A stretch of DNA of 25,346 nucleotides from an uncultured Ideonella sp. (GTDB taxonomy: Bacteria; Pseudomonadota; Gammaproteobacteria; Burkholderiales; Burkholderiaceae), in NCBI GenBank assembly GCA_946479475.1, contig CAMLGG010000049.1:1-25346 (forward strand), written 5' to 3'. Of the stretch, positions 22,696 through 25,346 are shown in pieces. The position numbers and the translations under genes are program-made. Position 1 is the stretch's first letter. Every line of letters begins with the position of its first letter. The notes under the pieces are model-generated. The model saw only the letters and a list, made by a program, of their open reading frames with translations, did not search any database and was not told the DNA's origin.

Positions 22696-25346
22696 ACGTG
22701 CTGCCCGAACCGCGGCGACTGGCGATGAAGGCGCTCGGGCTGCTCGTGCTGTCGCTGCTGGTGCCGCTGGCTGGGCGCGCCGAACTCACCGTCACCCGGG
22801 TCACCACGAACGCGCGCGTCGAACCGCTCGGCATCGACGGCGACGACGTCTCGCTCGGCTGGACGCTGGACTCCCGCGTTCGGGGCACCCGCCAGCGGGC
22901 CTACCAGGTCCGCGTCGGCATCCAGCCGGGCCGCTGGGAGACCTGGGACTCGGGCCCGGTGAGGTCGGACCGGCAGGTCGACGTGCGCCTGCCTGCGTCG
23001 GTCTTGCTGCGGCCGGCCACCCGCTACCACTGGCAGGTTCGCGCCTGGGACGGCCAGGGCCGCCCCGGCCCGTGGAGCGCGCCGGCCTGGTTCGAGACCG
23101 GCCTGCTGTCCGCCGCCGACTGGCAGGGCGCGGCGTGGATCGACGCGCCGTTCGACTCCGCTGACCAGCCCCGACCGCTGCTGCGCAGCCCGCTGCGGTT
23201 GGCCCAACCCGTGCGCCAGGCGCGCCTGTACGCTACCGCGCGCGGCGTCTACCAGTTCTGGATCAACGGCGAGCCCGTGGGCGACCAGTTCCTGGCACCC
23301 GGCTGGACCGACTACCGCCGGCGCCTGCAAGTGCAGACCTACGACGTCACCGCGCTGCTGCGCGGCGGCGAGAACGTGATCGGCGCGGCGCTGGCCGACG
23401 GCTGGTACCGCGGCAAGGTCGGCATGGGCTGGAAGGCGGTGTACGGCGACCGGCTGGCCCTCAAGGCGAAGTTGCGCGTCACCTATGCCGACGGCGGCAC
23501 CGAGGACTTCGGCACCGATGCCCGCTGGCGCAGCCTGCCGGGCCCGTACCTGCAGGCCGACCTGCAGGACGGCGAACGCTACGACGCACGCCGCCTGCCC
23601 GCAGGCTGGGCCGAGCCCGGCTTCGACGATGCAGCCTGGCAGCCCGTGGTGGAGCGGGAGGACACGGTCGCGCGCCTCGTGCCGCAGCCCGACGAGCCGG
23701 TGCGTGCGACCGAGCTGATGACGGCCCGCGCCTCGTGGCCGGCCGCGGGCGGCGGCTTTGTCTACGACCTGGGCCAGAACCTGGTGGGCGTGGCCCGCGT
23801 GCGGCTGAGCGGCCGCGCCGGCCAGACGGTGCGGCTGCGCTACGCCGAGGAAGTGCACCGCCAGGGCGAGCGCAAGGGTCAGATCTACACCGACAACCTG
23901 CGCAGCGCCGCCGCGACCGACTGCTACACCTTCGCCCATGACGGCACCGTGACCTGGCAGCCGCTTTTCACGCAGCACGGCTTCCGCTACGTCGAACTCG
24001 GCGGTGTCGATGAAGCACCCGCGCTGGCCGACGTGCAGGCCGTCGTGCTGGGCTCGGACCTTCCCGCCACCGGCGACCTGCGCCTTTCGCACCCGATGCT
24101 GGACCAGCTGGTGCGCAACATCCGCTGGGGGCAGCGCGGCAACTTCCTCTCGATTCCCACCGACACGCCGGCGCGTGACGAACGCCTGGGATGGACGGGC
24201 GACATCAACGTGTTCGCCCCCACCGCGAGCCGGCTGCAGGACACGCGCGCCTTCCTCTCCAAGTGGATGGACGACGTGGCCGACGCGCAGCGGCCCGACG
24301 GCAACATCCCGGCGGTGGTGCCGTACCCGGGCAAGGCCTTCGGCGAAACCGGCGTGGGCTGGTCGGATGCGTTCATCACCGTGCCCTACGCGGTCTGGCG
24401 TGCCACCGGCGACACGGGCATCGTGCGCCGCCACTGGGCGGCCATGAAGCGCTTCCACGACTTCGTGCATGCCAGCGCGACACGCGACGGCAACCTGCTC
24501 GAAGAAGGCCGGGCGTCCTGGTTCTCGGGCGACTGGCTCAGCCTGGAGAACGTGGACCGGATGCGCGAGCACCCCGTCATTGCGACCGCGTACTTCGCGG
24601 AGGACACGCGCATGATGGCCGAGATGGCGGCCGCGCTGGGCGACACCGAACTTGCGCGAGAAGGTCAAGCGCTGGCCGGGCGCATCCGCGCCGCCTTCGT
24701 GAATGCCTACCGCCAGGCCGACGGCCGCATCGAGCCCGGCACGCAGACCGTGTACGCCCTGGCGCTCGGCCTGGGGCTGCTGCCGCCGGGGCCCGAACGC
24801 GACGCCACCGCGGCGCGCTTCGTCGACAAGCTGGCCGCCGACGGGCACCACCTTCGCACCGGCTTCCTCGGCACGCCCTGGCTGCTGCCGGCGCTGTCGG
24901 CGATCGGCCGCGACGATCTCGCCATGCAACTGCTGCTCAACGAGGACTATCCCTCCTGGGGCCACGAGATCCGCATGGGCGCCACCACCGTCTGGGAGCG
25001 TTGGAACAGCCTCGATGCCGAGGGCCGCTTCGGGCCCGTCGAGATGAACTCCTTCAACCACTACGCCAACGGCGCGGTGGGCGACTGGATGTTCCAGCGC
25101 CTGGGCGGGCTGCAGGTGCTCGAGCCCGGCTACAGGCGATCTCGCATCGCGCCGCTGGTCTCGCACGCGGCGTTGCGCCACGCCGAGGCGAGCCTGCGCA
25201 CGCCCTACGGGCTGCTCGCGAGCCGCTGGCGCTGCGCATCGGACGGCCTGCACCTGGAGGCCGACGTCCCGGTGGGCACCGAGGCCGAGATCGTGCTGCC
25301 GGCGCCGCAGCCGGGGCTCGTGCGCGAGGGGCGCCATGCGGCCGCG
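22692..25346 (+). CDS. GH78 alpha-L-rhamnosidase (3' end beyond window)
   Basis: An open frame of 885 codons with no stop before the window edge. It encodes an inverting alpha-L-rhamnosidase, which removes rhamnose from rhamnogalacturonan or plant glycosides. A signal peptide (MKALGLLVLSLLVPLAGRA) begins at ATG-22725. GTG-22692 overlaps the GH2 stop and would add 11 residues. Order: FN3-like domain (about 33-135), Bac_rhamnosid_N jelly roll (160-330, YQFWINGEPVGDQFLAPGWTDY), a beta-domain (340-440, FVYDLGQNLVGVARVRL), the alpha/alpha-barrel (445-790) and the start of the C-terminal domain. DERLGWTGD (496-504) carries the general acid Glu497, and VWERWNS the base Glu769; NSFNHYANGAVGDWMF closes the barrel. 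Nearly the whole enzyme is present; about the last few dozen residues are missing. Last of the coupled overlapping genes seen. Confidence 0.93.
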   Translation, partial: MNVLPEPRRLAMKALGLLVLSLLVPLAGRAELTVTRVTTNARVEPLGIDGDDVSLGWTLDSRVRGTRQRAYQVRVGIQPGRWETWDSGPVRSDRQVDVRLPASVLLRPATRYHWQVRAWDGQGRPGPWSAPAWFETGLLSAADWQGAAWIDAPFDSADQPRPLLRSPLRLAQPVRQARLYATARGVYQFWINGEPVGDQFLAPGWTDYRRRLQVQTYDVTALLRGGENVIGAALADGWYRGKVGMGWKAVYGDRLALKAKLRVTYADGGTEDFGTDARWRSLPGPYLQADLQDGERYDARRLPAGWAEPGFDDAAWQPVVEREDTVARLVPQPDEPVRATELMTARASWPAAGGGFVYDLGQNLVGVARVRLSGRAGQTVRLRYAEEVHRQGERKGQIYTDNLRSAAATDCYTFAHDGTVTWQPLFTQHGFRYVELGGVDEAPALADVQAVVLGSDLPATGDLRLSHPMLDQLVRNIRWGQRGNFLSIPTDTPARDERLGWTGDINVFAPTASRLQDTRAFLSKWMDDVADAQRPDGNIPAVVPYPGKAFGETGVGWSDAFITVPYAVWRATGDTGIVRRHWAAMKRFHDFVHASATRDGNLLEEGRASWFSGDWLSLENVDRMREHPVIATAYFAEDTRMMAEMAAALGDTELAREGQALAGRIRAAFVNAYRQADGRIEPGTQTVYALALGLGLLPPGPERDATAARFVDKLAADGHHLRTGFLGTPWLLPALSAIGRDDLAMQLLLNEDYPSWGHEIRMGATTVWERWNSLDAEGRFGPVEMNSFNHYANGAVGDWMFQRLGGLQVLEPGYRRSRIAPLVSHAALRHAEASLRTPYGLLASRWRCASDGLHLEADVPVGTEAEIVLPAPQPGLVREGRHAAA

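Noticed and set aside
22485..25337. A 950-codon minus-strand open frame at the window end
   Set aside because: It is the antisense shadow of the GH78 gene, whose own frame has no stop inside the window and carries all GH78 motifs.

Overview
The window is a dense cluster of secreted plant cell-wall glycoside hydrolases from a high-GC Gram-negative bacterium. Lipoprotein signals, twin-arginine leaders, strong G/C preference at third codon positions and four-base gene overlaps suggest a proteobacterium, perhaps a Burkholderiales or Lysobacter-like soil or plant-associated organism; no marker gene fixes the taxonomy. No RNA genes, mobile elements, CRISPR arrays, transporters or regulators were seen.

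Bases 1-9506 (+ strand): the last codons of an upstream gene, then a lipoprotein GH5 endoglucanase, a GH9 endoglucanase with a cysteine-containing N-terminal module, a multi-modular GH29 alpha-L-fucosidase, a second multi-modular GH5 lipoprotein, and a Sde182-like protein (nucleoside-hydrolase-like fold, family reported to bind cellulose). Spacing is short and the genes look like one transcription unit. Bases 9507-9581 separate this unit from a convergent GH74 xyloglucanase (9582-11948, - strand), with hairpin-forming sequence in the gap. Bases 11949-12290 are a divergent intergenic region. Bases 12291-25346 (+ strand) hold a second unit: a GH43-GH51 two-domain arabinofuranosidase candidate, a GH2 beta-galactosidase candidate, a GH67 alpha-glucuronidase, a second GH2 enzyme, and a GH78 alpha-L-rhamnosidase that runs off the window end. 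The last four genes overlap stop-to-start (ATGA, ATGA, GTGA).

Taken together, the set fits breakdown of a decorated xyloglucan-rich wall matrix. GH74, GH9 and GH5 enzymes would cut beta-1,4-glucan backbones. GH29 would remove fucose, GH2 galactose, and GH43-GH51 arabinose. GH67 (glucuronic acid of xylan) and GH78 (rhamnose of pectin or glycosides) extend the range beyond xyloglucan. Nearly every protein has a recognisable export signal, so the work is periplasmic, outer-membrane or extracellular. An alpha-xylosidase (GH31), which a complete xyloglucan pathway needs, and any TonB-dependent uptake system are not in the window and may lie next to it.

The most unusual items are the GH43-GH51 fusion, the Sde182-like protein inside the cellulase/fucosidase operon, the unassigned accessory modules on GH9 and GH5, the co-localised GH67, and a one-residue-shorter acid motif in the GH74. 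All family assignments come from reading motifs; no database search was run.
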